Of a DNA stretch of 35,259 bases, positions 1 through 7,052 are shown in pieces. The position numbers were made by a program, and so were the translations under genes. The notes under the pieces are model-generated. The model did not search any database and was not told where the DNA came from. It saw only the letters and a program-made list of their open reading frames with translations. The stretch covers positions 1-35,259 of the forward strand of contig JBFLYA010000013.1 of NCBI GenBank assembly GCA_040757115.1, given 5' to 3'. Numbering within the stretch: position 1 is the stretch's first letter; each line of letters begins with the position of its first letter. The DNA is from a bacterium (GTDB taxonomy: Bacteria > UBA9089 > CG2-30-40-21 > SBAY01).

Positions 1-353
1 TTTGATGAGGGGAAGTTCCTTGGTATGGATAAACTTCCTGGAATTAAACTTAATGAAGTGGCTATGCATTTGGCCACAAAACTGGTAGCCTATGATGCTA
101 TGAGTGCCTTCAGGGCGAATGTGGGGGAGAATATCTTGGTCATAATCTGGCTACTATCTATGAGAAATTCTTCAATGTTCAGTCCTTAGTGAAGCTTCGA
201 GGAGATCGTATTCGGGTAACTATCTATGGTCATCCAAGAGAAGATGAAATTGCCCCCATGTACCATAAATTAGAAGAGAAACTTAAAAGTAAAGGAGTTA
301 ACCCCAAAGTCTCCTGGCTGAACAACCACTCCTTAGACTTTCAGTTCAAGTGA
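1..353 (+). pseudogene. Transposase-like C-terminal remnant, frameshifted and cut by the window edge
   Basis: Reading frame 1 is open from the left edge (FDEGKFLGMDKLPGIKLNEV...) to about base 126. It then continues sensibly only in frame 3, from GEYLGHNLATIYEKF to the TGA at 351-353. The switch falls in a run of five G at 123-127, where one extra G would restore a single frame (about 118 aa). The tail has the look of a DDE-type transposase C-terminus: an LVKLRGDRIRVTIYG stretch followed by a charged helix and a short end. I recognise it by style only and cannot name the IS family. It is the only gene-like sequence on the plus strand and it runs convergently with the HU gene. Homopolymer sequencing error, real decay and programmed slippage are all possible explanations. 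Confidence 0.5.
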
Positions 354-441
354 CCAGGGAAAAAAGTGGGAATAACTATCGGTTCGAAATAGGTGGTAGT
401 CTATTTTCAGGAGAACCTAACATTTTGTATGTCTTTAAATA

Positions 442-503
442 AAAAAGGGTTAAGGGGGTAAGAGAGAAAAAATTATTTTTTTCTCTTTCCCTTAACCCTT
501 TTT
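442..503. terminator. Strong bidirectional hairpin terminator between transposase remnant and HU
   Basis: The outer arms, AAAAAGGGTTAAGGG (442-456) and CCCTTAACCCTTTTT (489-503), pair perfectly. An inner stem AGAGAAAAAA/TTTTTTCTCT (463-472 with 477-486) continues the hairpin, with a tiny loop. A-runs on one side and T-runs on the other mean it can end transcription from both directions. It lies 18 bases past the HU stop codon, which fits a terminator for the long minus-strand gene series. Confidence 0.85.
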
Positions 504-520
504 CTTTTGTCATAGTGAGT

Positions 521-787
521 TTAAACAGCGCTCTTTAAAGCTTCACCAGCCTTGAAAACTGGTACTTTCTTTGCCGCAATCTTAAGTGGAGCACCAGTGC
601 GTGGATTTCTACCTTCTCTTGCAGAACGCTTTTTAACTGAGAAGCTCCCAAATCCAATCAACTGCACCTTATCTCCGTCTGCTAAAGCGTCTTTAATTCC
701 ATTTAAGACAGCCTCAACAGCCTCTGCGGCTTTTTTCTTGGTTAGACCTATTTCTGCTACCGCATTGACGAGATCTGCTTTCGTCAT
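521..787 (-). CDS. hup: HU-family DNA-binding protein
   Basis: This is an 88-aa histone-like protein of the HU/IHF family, the usual length for HU. It binds and bends DNA non-specifically as a dimer and compacts the nucleoid. The two N-terminal helices begin [20 protein letters not shown]. The family signature runs through GFGSFSV (45-51) into the beta-arm with RNPRTG (60-65), whose proline intercalates into DNA. The C-terminus [10 protein letters not shown] is typical. A near-perfect Shine-Dalgarno sequence, AGGAGGTGA, lies about 8 bases upstream of the ATG and fixes the start. It is the last gene of the minus-strand series, before the hairpin at 442-503, and is separated from gpsA by a repeat element. 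HU and IHF subunits cannot be fully separated by eye, but the Lys/Ala-rich sequence favours HU. Confidence 0.95.
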   Translation of the reverse strand: MTKADLVNAVAEIGLTKKKAAEAVEAVLNGIKDALADGDKVQLIGFGSFSVKKRSAREGRNPRTGAPLKIAAKKVPVFKAGEALKSAV

Positions 788-835
788 TCCTTATTCACCT
801 CCTTTCAAACTTAAATATTGATTAAAAGATTAGAA

Positions 836-1024
836 GTAACTTATTCAGCCACAGATGAAACACTGAAAATTCGTAATCCGTGTCCGTTTTCCGTGTCCGT
901 AATTAGGCTGAAGGTTTTTCCTCCTTCTGCCCTCTGCTCTCTGCCTTCTGCCCTCTGCTCTCTGCCTTCTGCCCTCTGCTATTTATCCGTGCTAATCCGT
1001 GTTAATCAGTAGCTGAATAGTTAC
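836..1024. repeat. Interspersed element with GTAACT..TTCAGCC inverted ends (copy 1)
   Basis: The left end reads GTAACTTATTCAGCCAC; the right end, read inverted, is GTAACTATTCAGCTACTGAT. The interior shares long stretches with the element at 6601-7002: GAAACACTGAAAATTCGTAA, the GTGTCCGTTTTCCGTGTCCG block, AATTAGGCTGAAGG and TTATCCGTGCTAATCCGTG. It fills nearly the whole gap between gpsA and HU. No protein is encoded, and the only open frames are low-complexity. I see no clear target-site duplication. Confidence 0.8.
923..980. repeat. 21-bp minisatellite, about 2.8 copies, inside element copy 1
   Basis: The pyrimidine-rich unit (CCTTCTGCCCTCTGCTCTCT plus G) starts at 923, 944 and 965, the last copy being partial. 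The sister element at 6601-7002 has only one such unit at the same place, so the array has expanded or contracted between copies. Confidence 0.85.
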
Positions 1025-1037
1025 GATATTCACTTTT

Positions 1038-2036
1038 TCAATCCTCTGATTTTATCACTCTTAACATTAAATCCTCAACCGCCTGTCGTGGATTTTTCAT
1101 TTCAAAAAGCACCTTATAGACTTCATTGGTAATAGGAAGTTCACTCCCCACACTATTGGCTAATTCTTTAGCGGCTTTAGTTGTTGGCACTCCTTCAGCT
1201 ACCATCACCATTGACGATAAAGCCTCTTGAAGTGGGATTCCCTTACCTATCATTTCTCCCAGATGCCTATTTCTACTATGCCTACTTGTGCAGGTGCAAA
1301 CTAAATCTCCCAGACCACTTAACCCTAAAAATGTCGATTCTTTCGCCCCTAATATCTTTCCTATCCGAATAATTTCTACTAATCCTCTGGTAATAAGTGC
1401 AGATTTTGTATTATCTCCAAATCCCAGCCCATCACATATCCCGGCGGCGATGGCGATAATATTTTTTAATGCACCCCCTAATTCTACTCCGATTAAATCT
1501 GTATTAGTATATACCCTTAAACTGGATGTATTAAAGAGTTGTTGAATAAATTTTGCTATCTTTTCATCGGCGGCGGCGGCGACTATTGCCGTTGGGATTT
1601 TGCGACTTACTTCTTCTGCATGAGAAGGTCCTGAAATAACACCAATTTTTGCTGGAGATGGGAAAAATTCACTTATCACCTCTGAAATTCGTTTCATTGT
1701 TGAGATTTCTAAACCTTTTACTCCTGAAACTATCACGACATCAGACTCAATCATTGGTGGTAACTGTCTAACGACATCTCTTACTGCTTGTGACGGAACG
1801 GCTATAATTATTACCTCTGCCTCTTTTACTACCTCCTCTAAACAGCTTGTTATATAAATTTCTGCTGGAATAGAAATACCTGGTAAAAACCTTACATTCT
1901 CCCGCTTATTTCTTATTATCTCTACCTGCTCATTGGAAAACTCCCATATTTTAACGCAAAATCCCTTTTCATAAAGTTCGATAGCTAATGTTGTCCCCCA
2001 GGAACCACCGCCTAAAACTCCAATCTCTACATCCAT
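1038..2036 (-). CDS. gpsA: NAD(P)-dependent glycerol-3-phosphate dehydrogenase
   Basis: This cytosolic enzyme reduces dihydroxyacetone phosphate to sn-glycerol 3-phosphate, the backbone for phospholipids. The N-terminus has the dinucleotide-binding glycine motif VLGGGSWGT (7-15). Further family signatures are VSGVKGLE, SGPSHAEEV and ELGGALKNIIAIAAGICDGL, which contains the catalytic lysine. The length of 332 aa is normal for GpsA. The frame stays open to a TTG at 2096 and has another ATG at 2048. I chose the ATG at 2036 (MDVEIGVLGGG) because it matches the usual family N-terminus, although no strong Shine-Dalgarno sequence precedes it. It follows plsY on the same strand, so the two consecutive steps of phosphatidic acid synthesis are probably co-transcribed. 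Confidence 0.95.
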   Translation of the reverse strand: MDVEIGVLGGGSWGTTLAIELYEKGFCVKIWEFSNEQVEIIRNKRENVRFLPGISIPAEIYITSCLEEVVKEAEVIIIAVPSQAVRDVVRQLPPMIESDVVIVSGVKGLEISTMKRISEVISEFFPSPAKIGVISGPSHAEEVSRKIPTAIVAAAADEKIAKFIQQLFNTSSLRVYTNTDLIGVELGGALKNIIAIAAGICDGLGFGDNTKSALITRGLVEIIRIGKILGAKESTFLGLSGLGDLVCTCTSRHSRNRHLGEMIGKGIPLQEALSSMVMVAEGVPTTKAAKELANSVGSELPITNEVYKVLFEMKNPRQAVEDLMLRVIKSED

Positions 2037-2120
2037 TTTAACAATCATATCATATTCTTTAAAAAAATGCAAGTATTTTTTTAATAAAATTAACAAATTT
2101 TTGCGATAAACATTAGGAGT

Positions 2121-2714
2121 TTAAGATTTTTTAATATCAAATTTATGTTCCTGACCAGTTATAAGTCTTTTAATATTAGGGATATGCCTTATCACAATGA
2201 GCCAGGAAATTACCAGAGCAAAAATTATTATTTCTGGCTCCTCTTTAAAAAATAAAAGCAACACCGGGATAAGTATCGCGGCTATAATTGAACCTATGGA
2301 AATATATCGTGATATAGCCACAACTAATAGAAATACTAACAAGGCAATCAGTACAGGGATAGGTGTCAGCCCCAGAAATACTCCTAATCCTGTGGCGACT
2401 CCTTTTCCCCCTTTAAATTTAAGGAATATTGTCCAGATATGTCCAATAATCGCCCCTAAACCAGCCATAATCTGGTATATCGTAGCGAATGCTAATAAAT
2501 TAACAAGATAAATAGGTAGAAACCCTTTCAGAATATCAATGATTAAAACACTGATGCCTGCGGTTTTTCCCACTATTCTATAAACATTACTTGCACCAAC
2601 ATTTCCACTTCCAACAGTTCTTATATCTACCTTCCCAAAAATTCTGCCAATAATGTATGCGGTAGGGATTGCCCCGATTAAATAGCTGAAAATGATGACT
2701 AATATAATTTCCAC
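2121..2714 (-). CDS. plsY: Acyl-phosphate:glycerol-3-phosphate acyltransferase
   Basis: This is an integral membrane enzyme (197 aa, normal length) that transfers an acyl group from acyl-phosphate to glycerol 3-phosphate, giving lysophosphatidic acid. Several hydrophobic segments span the protein. The signature loops are visible: GSGNVGASNVYR (35-46) and GHIWTIFLKFKGGKGVATG (91-109), the glycine-rich phosphate-binding loop. A threonine (95) stands where many homologues have proline (GHxxP). The third conserved region near the C-terminus is RHIPNIKRLITGQEHK. The start is GTG, preceded by an AAAGGGA-type ribosome site. gpsA lies directly downstream and makes the substrate. Confidence 0.95.
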   Translation of the reverse strand: MEIILVIIFSYLIGAIPTAYIIGRIFGKVDIRTVGSGNVGASNVYRIVGKTAGISVLIIDILKGFLPIYLVNLLAFATIYQIMAGLGAIIGHIWTIFLKFKGGKGVATGLGVFLGLTPIPVLIALLVFLLVVAISRYISIGSIIAAILIPVLLLFFKEEPEIIIFALVISWLIVIRHIPNIKRLITGQEHKFDIKKS

Positions 2715-2721
2715 ATAAATT

Positions 2722-3008
2722 CCCTTTCCCCTGAAAATAGCGAATTAGTGAATTAGAGATTAGCGAATTAGTATAGTATCCACAGACTCGTATCCTCTGG
2801 TTTAGAACACATATTCCCCCTTAATAAAGGGGGTTAGGGGGTTGTCCTTCTCCCATTTTCATTGCCCTTTCCCCTGAAAATAGCGAATTAGTGAATTAGA
2901 GATTAGCGAATTAGTATAGTATCCACAGACTCGTATCCTCTGGTTTAGAACACATATTCCCCCTTAATAAAGGGGGTTAGGGGGTTGTCCTTCTCCCATT
3001 TTTCATTG
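2722..3008. repeat. Tandem duplication of a ~143-bp intergenic unit
   Basis: Two almost identical copies lie side by side: 2722-2864 and 2865-3008, the second with one extra T. The start of a third (GCCCTTTG) follows. Each unit carries an AT-rich GCGAATTAG-type segment and a hairpin CCCCCTTAATAAAGGGGG (2816-2833 and 2959-2976). Together they fill the 343-bp gap between the methyltransferase gene and plsY. No gene is visible. Near identity means the duplication is recent. On the minus strand the units contain TATACT, which could be a -10 element for plsY, but I see no matching -35. Confidence 0.9.
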
Positions 3009-3057
3009 CCCTTTGTGAGCCGCAGACTCATGACCGTTTCTCTGATAATGATAATCA

Positions 3058-3936
3058 CTAACCAATATTACCGATTGTCTCTTTCTTCCTTGCGGCTACG
3101 AGTAGCATCTCGCCTAAATTCAAGTTATTAATTGATTTCAATATCAATCTTCTACATAGTGCTCTTATTTGTCGTCCCCATCCTTGAGGAATTTTGTAAT
3201 CATAGTATCGTCTTAAATAGGTTTTTGTCTCTAAGTGTATTGGTTTCAAGTCACTTAATTCCAATAGCCGTTTAATCGTCGGTATTGAGAATAAAAATAG
3301 ATGTTCTGGGATAAAAAATATCTCTTGAAATTTCCTTTTCCAGATTTTATGATGAATACTTTTTGAATTAGGCGTAGTTAGAAGAATCATACCATCAGGC
3401 TTTAGTATTCTTTCCACTTCTTTTAAAAACAGGAGTGGGTTTTGAGTATGTTCTATTAATTCTATCATCACGATGACATCAAAATATGAGTCAGGAAATT
3501 TAATATCTTCAAGTTTTCCACTTGAGACTTTAACCTTTGTCTTTTCCTGAGCATAGGCGGATGCCCAGGGTGATAATTCTATGCCTTGAGCTTCCCAACC
3601 CGAGGCCTGAGCTAATTCCAGAAAATATCCTAACGCACACCCGACCTCAAGTAATTTCCCCTTCCCCGAACATAATAAATTGACTAATTCCATTATCGCT
3701 TTAAGTCTATAATTTATCACATCGTCTTTTCTGGCAATAAGGTCATGATAGCCTTGTGGATGTTGTGAATTAAAATACTCTTTTGGGTAAAATTCCTGAA
3801 TGGCATTTTCATCTGGCTGAGGGTCAAGATAAATAAACCCACAATTTAGACATTCTTTAAAATTACACCCATTCAGGGCTTTTACTACTTTATAATCTCC
3901 AGATTTACAGAGGAGACAATTTCTTTTTTCAAGCAT
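3058..3936 (-). CDS. Zinc-ribbon SAM-dependent methyltransferase coupled to maf
   Basis: This 292-aa class I methyltransferase opens with a probable zinc ribbon (C7xxC10 and C29xxC32, the latter in ECLNCGFIY). The SAM-binding motif I is LLEVGCALGYF, at about 95-105, followed by the acidic post-motif VIVMIELIEH and an RILKPDG strand-turn typical of Methyltransf_11/23/25 families. The target is unknown. The ATG at 3936 lies inside the end of the maf gene (8-base overlap, ATGCTTGA), which suggests translational coupling. An in-frame GTG at 3975 would lengthen the overlap and is less likely. Coupling to a flagellin glycosyltransferase suggests the substrate is a sugar or flagellin (inference). 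The protein resembles the methyltransferase at 34107-34958. Confidence 0.85.
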   Translation of the reverse strand: MLEKRNCLLCKSGDYKVVKALNGCNFKECLNCGFIYLDPQPDENAIQEFYPKEYFNSQHPQGYHDLIARKDDVINYRLKAIMELVNLLCSGKGKLLEVGCALGYFLELAQASGWEAQGIELSPWASAYAQEKTKVKVSSGKLEDIKFPDSYFDVIVMIELIEHTQNPLLFLKEVERILKPDGMILLTTPNSKSIHHKIWKRKFQEIFFIPEHLFLFSIPTIKRLLELSDLKPIHLETKTYLRRYYDYKIPQGWGRQIRALCRRLILKSINNLNLGEMLLVAARKKETIGNIG

Positions 3937-5704
3937 TGTTTTTTCTTTCAGATTGTATCTGGAATAACTTCTCACGAACTGAGGTTAATGAGATAACAGT
4001 TTCCTGACAATAAGTTGATATTTCCTCAAAGAAATTTTTACAGGCTGTGGCTTTTACTACAGGGTCTGTGCTTAAACTAAACCTTTCCATGCGAAATAAT
4101 AAGGATTCTAAATTCCAGCTACTAAGTCTCATAAACCCTCGATGATTTTCAATTATCCGATGATATAAAATTCCAAGTTCTTTGAACATCTTCATTGCTT
4201 TTTTATCAATGTGATTATCTGCTATTGTTTCAAGTAGTCTATTGGCTAACGCCGTGCCTTCTTTACCAATAAATTGAACCTTTTTCCAATCCTTTATTAT
4301 TCCTTCTATTTCTTTTAAAAGGTTATTCATATCCGGCAAAACATAAGAGTTATAAGCCTGTTGCAGGATTTGGTCAATATTGATTGATTTTTGACAATAT
4401 TTCTCAATGGTTTCTTTTAAGGTAAGGATTTTCGTTCCTGGTATTTTTGCTCCCCCTTCAGTGGCATCAATACAGAGTGTCTGGGGCATTTCACTTATCT
4501 GATGTTCAAACCACTTAATCCATGTCCACATACCTTGAACTGTCTTCACTTTACCGCCATAAACATCTTCCACCCACATAAACTCGACTGTTGGCCATAT
4601 TTTTTCTGCTTCTTCAAATCGTTCTTTTTTCACGCCAGAAGTATATACTTTATCATCCGGGAATCCTAAGTCCTGACCAATAAAAATAATTGGGTTAGCC
4701 GCACCTCTTCGCGCCAGGTCAAAAGCCGCGGTTGACACAGAGCCACCCAGTTTAATTGTTCCTTTAACCCCGATGAATGTTTCAATCCAATCCAATAACG
4801 GGTGTCCAAAACTACTTACAAATATCTTTGAAATAGCAGCTAAAAAGGTTTCAGGATAAACAGCAGGCCCGGCAATTAAATATATATCGGATATATCTAA
4901 ATCTTTTAAATAATAATTATAATTTTTTGCCGTAGCATCAATCGTAATTACCAGATCTGGTTTAATATTATGATTAAATAAGGTTCTTAATGCAGTATCT
5001 ACACATATAATTACCGCTTTATCTTTAGCCTCTTTTAAATGCATGACATTTTTATCAAGTGAAGGTCCTGCGGCAACTATAATTACCGGCATATTTTGAA
5101 ATCTCCCATATAATGTTCTTAATCCAGGACATTTTATAATGATTGGAAGATTGATTAAAATCTGATTTTGCCAGAGTGTTGAATTTTCTGCAAGTGTGGC
5201 TAAATTTTGACGCCCGACAACAGTTGCTTCTTCGAGTAAAGTTTTTACTTCTTCATAATAAAGAGGATTTTTAGCAACCGATGGTTTATGTTCAGCAACG
5301 GTTATATCAGGAATGGTATTTATTTTATAGTAATTATCTATTCGAGAACGCACTGCATACGGCGCAAATTCTCCAATGGCAAGTTTAACATTTGGTCTTT
5401 TTAAGATAGGAGTCAGGTCTATTATTTTAAGTAATGCCTTGAATGTCGCTATATCAGGGTCAACCACCAATACAAGTGTTTTTTCCTGAGTCCGTTCTAC
5501 CAGTTCGCGGATATGAGTCCCCATCCCAAACCCTAACACCGCCAGGGTATTAATATGACTCAAATTAATCTTCGGGTCAATAATCGGTGTAGCCGATAAA
5601 GAGCTAACATCAATATTTTGAGCAGGAATTACTTCTTCTAATCGTTTTGCTAACAGCGGTTGCCTTTTTCTCAATAATCCCATATTTAAGTCGAAGTAAT
5701 CCAT
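3929..5704 (-). CDS. maf: Motility accessory factor (Maf, DUF115/MptE-like), flagellin glycosyltransferase
   Basis: This 591-aa protein matches the Maf/DUF115 family: members transfer nonulosonic acids such as pseudaminic or legionaminic acid to flagellin Ser/Thr before export. Visible signatures are the N-terminal Rossmann-like segment LAVLGFGMGTHIREL, the core motif IIVAAGPSLDKN (about residue 208), VDTALRTL and DLVITIDAT, and the late IFIGQDLGF motif (about residue 340) followed by an ATEGGAKI stretch. The C-terminal part is helical. A GAGGAAGAG ribosome site at 5715-5723 precedes the ATG. The gene lies after fliO, separated only by a repeat element, and overlaps the following methyltransferase. 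The sugar donor cannot be told from the sequence, and no nonulosonate synthesis genes are in the window. Confidence 0.9.
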   Translation of the reverse strand: MDYFDLNMGLLRKRQPLLAKRLEEVIPAQNIDVSSLSATPIIDPKINLSHINTLAVLGFGMGTHIRELVERTQEKTLVLVVDPDIATFKALLKIIDLTPILKRPNVKLAIGEFAPYAVRSRIDNYYKINTIPDITVAEHKPSVAKNPLYYEEVKTLLEEATVVGRQNLATLAENSTLWQNQILINLPIIIKCPGLRTLYGRFQNMPVIIVAAGPSLDKNVMHLKEAKDKAVIICVDTALRTLFNHNIKPDLVITIDATAKNYNYYLKDLDISDIYLIAGPAVYPETFLAAISKIFVSSFGHPLLDWIETFIGVKGTIKLGGSVSTAAFDLARRGAANPIIFIGQDLGFPDDKVYTSGVKKERFEEAEKIWPTVEFMWVEDVYGGKVKTVQGMWTWIKWFEHQISEMPQTLCIDATEGGAKIPGTKILTLKETIEKYCQKSINIDQILQQAYNSYVLPDMNNLLKEIEGIIKDWKKVQFIGKEGTALANRLLETIADNHIDKKAMKMFKELGILYHRIIENHRGFMRLSSWNLESLLFRMERFSLSTDPVVKATACKNFFEEISTYCQETVISLTSVREKLFQIQSERKNNA

Positions 5705-5723
5705 CTTTTTTATTCTCTTCCTC

Positions 5724-5999
5724 GTAACTGTTCAGCCACTGATTAACACGGATTAGCACGGATAAAACGGAGAAGAAACGCCTATGAGTCTGCAACTCAC
5801 AAAGGATGATGAAAATAAAGGGGTTCGGGACTCGGGACTCGGGATTCTGGACTCGGGAATAAAAGAATTCCCTAATCCCAAAATCCGAGCCCCGAACCCC
5901 GATTTTCAGAGAAAAAAGAAAGATTCTGGACAAACATCTATCTTTTTAACTTTTTACTTTTCCAGTTTCATCCGTGTTCATCCGTGGCTGAAGAGTTAC
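5724..5999. repeat. Interspersed element with GTAACT..TTCAGCCAC inverted ends, filling the fliO-maf gap
   Basis: The left end is GTAACTGTTCAGCCACTGAT; the right end, inverted, is GTAACTCTTCAGCCACGGAT. The last base coincides with the final base of the fliO stop codon, and the first base abuts the maf Shine-Dalgarno sequence. The interior has short CGGGACTCGGGACTCGGGA-type repeats (about 5826-5860) and a partly complementary block (CCCGAACCCCG, about 5893) that could fold back. No protein is supported. The two ends share their termini with copies 836-1024 and 6601-7002, but the interior differs. Confidence 0.8.
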
Positions 6000-6586
6000 T
6001 ATAATTCTAAACTTTTCAGTTTTTCTCTTTGTTTATTCAAAAATTTAAGTTTTTCCTCGTAATCTGTTTGTTCTAACTGTGGTTTCATAAGCCTTTTTTT
6101 CAAATGTTGAATAAAGGATAGTTGTAGTTTATCTTCCGCTCTACTTACTTGTGTTTTAATAAGGTCTATGACTTCCTTATCCTCTATCTCCGTTAATAAA
6201 TTAATATTATGTTCACTGATGCCTAAAACTAATAATTTATTTCCGATTTCTACTATCTGAATATATTTATTAGGGGCTAAAAAGTGAGTGGCGATGGTTT
6301 GAATAAATTCTTGTTGTCGAGTAAGCCATCTTTGTCCTTTGAGGAAGAAACGAAGAACAAAATAAATAAGTGCCGCAATAATTACGAGTGAAACAACTGT
6401 CTTCCCCATCAGAACAAACAGATTGACATCGTATTTTTCTTTTTTGGGAGTTTCTTTAACCACATCTTTTGCAGAATCAATTATTTTCTCGCTTTCGTTG
6501 AATTCTGCTGGCTGTGACAATACCGTTGATTCAATAGTAGATAAAATTAAAATCAACCCAATGAATAAAAGTTTTTTCTTCACCAT
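5999..6586 (-). CDS. fliO: Flagellar biosynthesis protein FliO
   Basis: FliO helps assemble the FliP/Q/R gate of the flagellar type III export apparatus in the inner membrane. The 195-aa protein has an N-terminal signal-like hydrophobic segment (5-20), a charged linker, a transmembrane helix at about 55-81 and a cytoplasmic FliO core at 104-142. The core reads YIQIVEIGNKLLVLGISEH, followed by INLLTEI, the family's hallmark. The C-terminal helix is rich in Lys and Glu. An AAGGTGA ribosome site (6593-6599) lies about 6 bases before the ATG. fliP, which normally follows, is absent; maf comes next instead. fliY, the usual upstream partner, is about 26 kb away. A consensus promoter at 7024-7052 probably drives this gene. 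Confidence 0.88.
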   Translation of the reverse strand: MVKKKLLFIGLILILSTIESTVLSQPAEFNESEKIIDSAKDVVKETPKKEKYDVNLFVLMGKTVVSLVIIAALIYFVLRFFLKGQRWLTRQQEFIQTIATHFLAPNKYIQIVEIGNKLLVLGISEHNINLLTEIEDKEVIDLIKTQVSRAEDKLQLSFIQHLKKRLMKPQLEQTDYEEKLKFLNKQREKLKSLEL

Positions 6587-6646
6587 ATTAATTCACCTTG
6601 GTAACTATTCAGCCATAGATAGACACGGATGAAACACTGAAAATTC

Positions 6647-6885
6647 GTAACCGTTCAGGATATAGCCACAGAGTCACAGAGAACACAGAGGGAATATATA
6701 ACCACGAATGAACAAAATACAAAAAGATTTGTAGTGCGAGGCGTTAGCTTCGCTTCTGGCAAGCCAAAAGGCGAACTTAAAGGTTCGCACTACATTTATG
6801 GGATGTCAGAGGTTAATTCGTATCCATTTGTGGCTAATTTCCTTAATTCTCTGTGAACTCTGTGCCTCTGTGGCCGAACGCTTAC
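6647..6885. mobile_element. MITE-like non-autonomous element (copy A1), nested
   Basis: This is a 239-bp element with inverted ends GTAACCGTTCAGGATATAGC and, from the right, GTAAGCGTTCGGCCACAGAG. It is flanked by direct repeats AAAATTCG (6640-6647 and 6886-6893), a 7-8-bp target-site duplication. The interrupted host sequence occurs uninterrupted at about 860-880, so this insertion can be read directly. A second copy lies inverted at 32578-32819. It encodes no protein. Confidence 0.88.
6731..6793. repeat. Palindromic sub-element inside copy A1
   Basis: It begins GTAGTGCGAGG and ends TTCGCACTAC, so the ends are inverted copies, with a second inner palindrome around GCGAACTTAAAGGTTCGC. ATTT lies on both sides, a possible short target duplication. 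The equivalent at 32670-32732 has the cleaner inner palindromes GCGAGGCTAAAGCCTCGC and GCGAACCTTTAGGTTCGC. Confidence 0.7.
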
Positions 6886-7023
6886 AAAATTCGTGAATCG
6901 TGTCCGTTTTCCGTGTCCGTAATTAGGCTGAAGGTTTTTCCTCCTTCTGCCCTCTGCTATTTATCCGTGCTAATCCGTGTTAATCAGTGGCTGAATAGTT
7001 ACTCACTAATTTATATATCTACA

Positions 7024-7052
7024 ATTATATAATTAAAATAAATTTTTGTCAA
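7024..7052 (-). promoter_or_regulatory. Perfect-consensus sigma-70-type promoter upstream of fliO
   Basis: Read on the minus strand: TTGACA (7052-7047), a 17-base spacer, then TATAAT (7029-7024). Both hexamers and the spacing are exactly consensus. Transcription would start near 7017 and run through the nested repeat elements (about 430 nt of leader) before fliO, maf, the methyltransferase and perhaps plsY and gpsA. Confidence 0.85.

Larger units (their letters stand above)
6601..7002. repeat. Composite interspersed element (copy 3) interrupted by a second element
   Basis: The outer ends are GTAACTATTCAGCCATAGAT and, inverted from the right, GTAACTATTCAGCCACTGAT. The flanks of the inner insertion rejoin to give the same order of blocks as the element at 836-1024: CACTGAAAATTCG, then GTGTCCGTTTTCCGTGTCCG, the AGGCTGAAGG block, and one CCTTCTGCCCTCTGCT unit. 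The left end stops one base before the fliO Shine-Dalgarno sequence. The element lies in the leader between the promoter at 7024-7052 and fliO. Confidence 0.85.

Noticed and set aside
818-1012. 64-aa plus-strand frame with a repeated PSALCSL sequence
   Set aside because: It is the translation of the 21-bp minisatellite and interspersed repeat; no ribosome site and no family likeness.
5610-6062. Open frames on both strands in the fliO-maf gap (e.g. ending FSSFIRVHPWLKSYY)
   Set aside because: They are translations of the interspersed element 5724-5999; such VHPWL/IRVNQWL strings come from the repeat itself.
836-7002. Possible CRISPR array from the recurring GTGTCCGT / ATCCGTG repeats
   Set aside because: Spacing is irregular, copies are inverted as well as direct, there are no unique equal-length spacers, and no cas genes are present.
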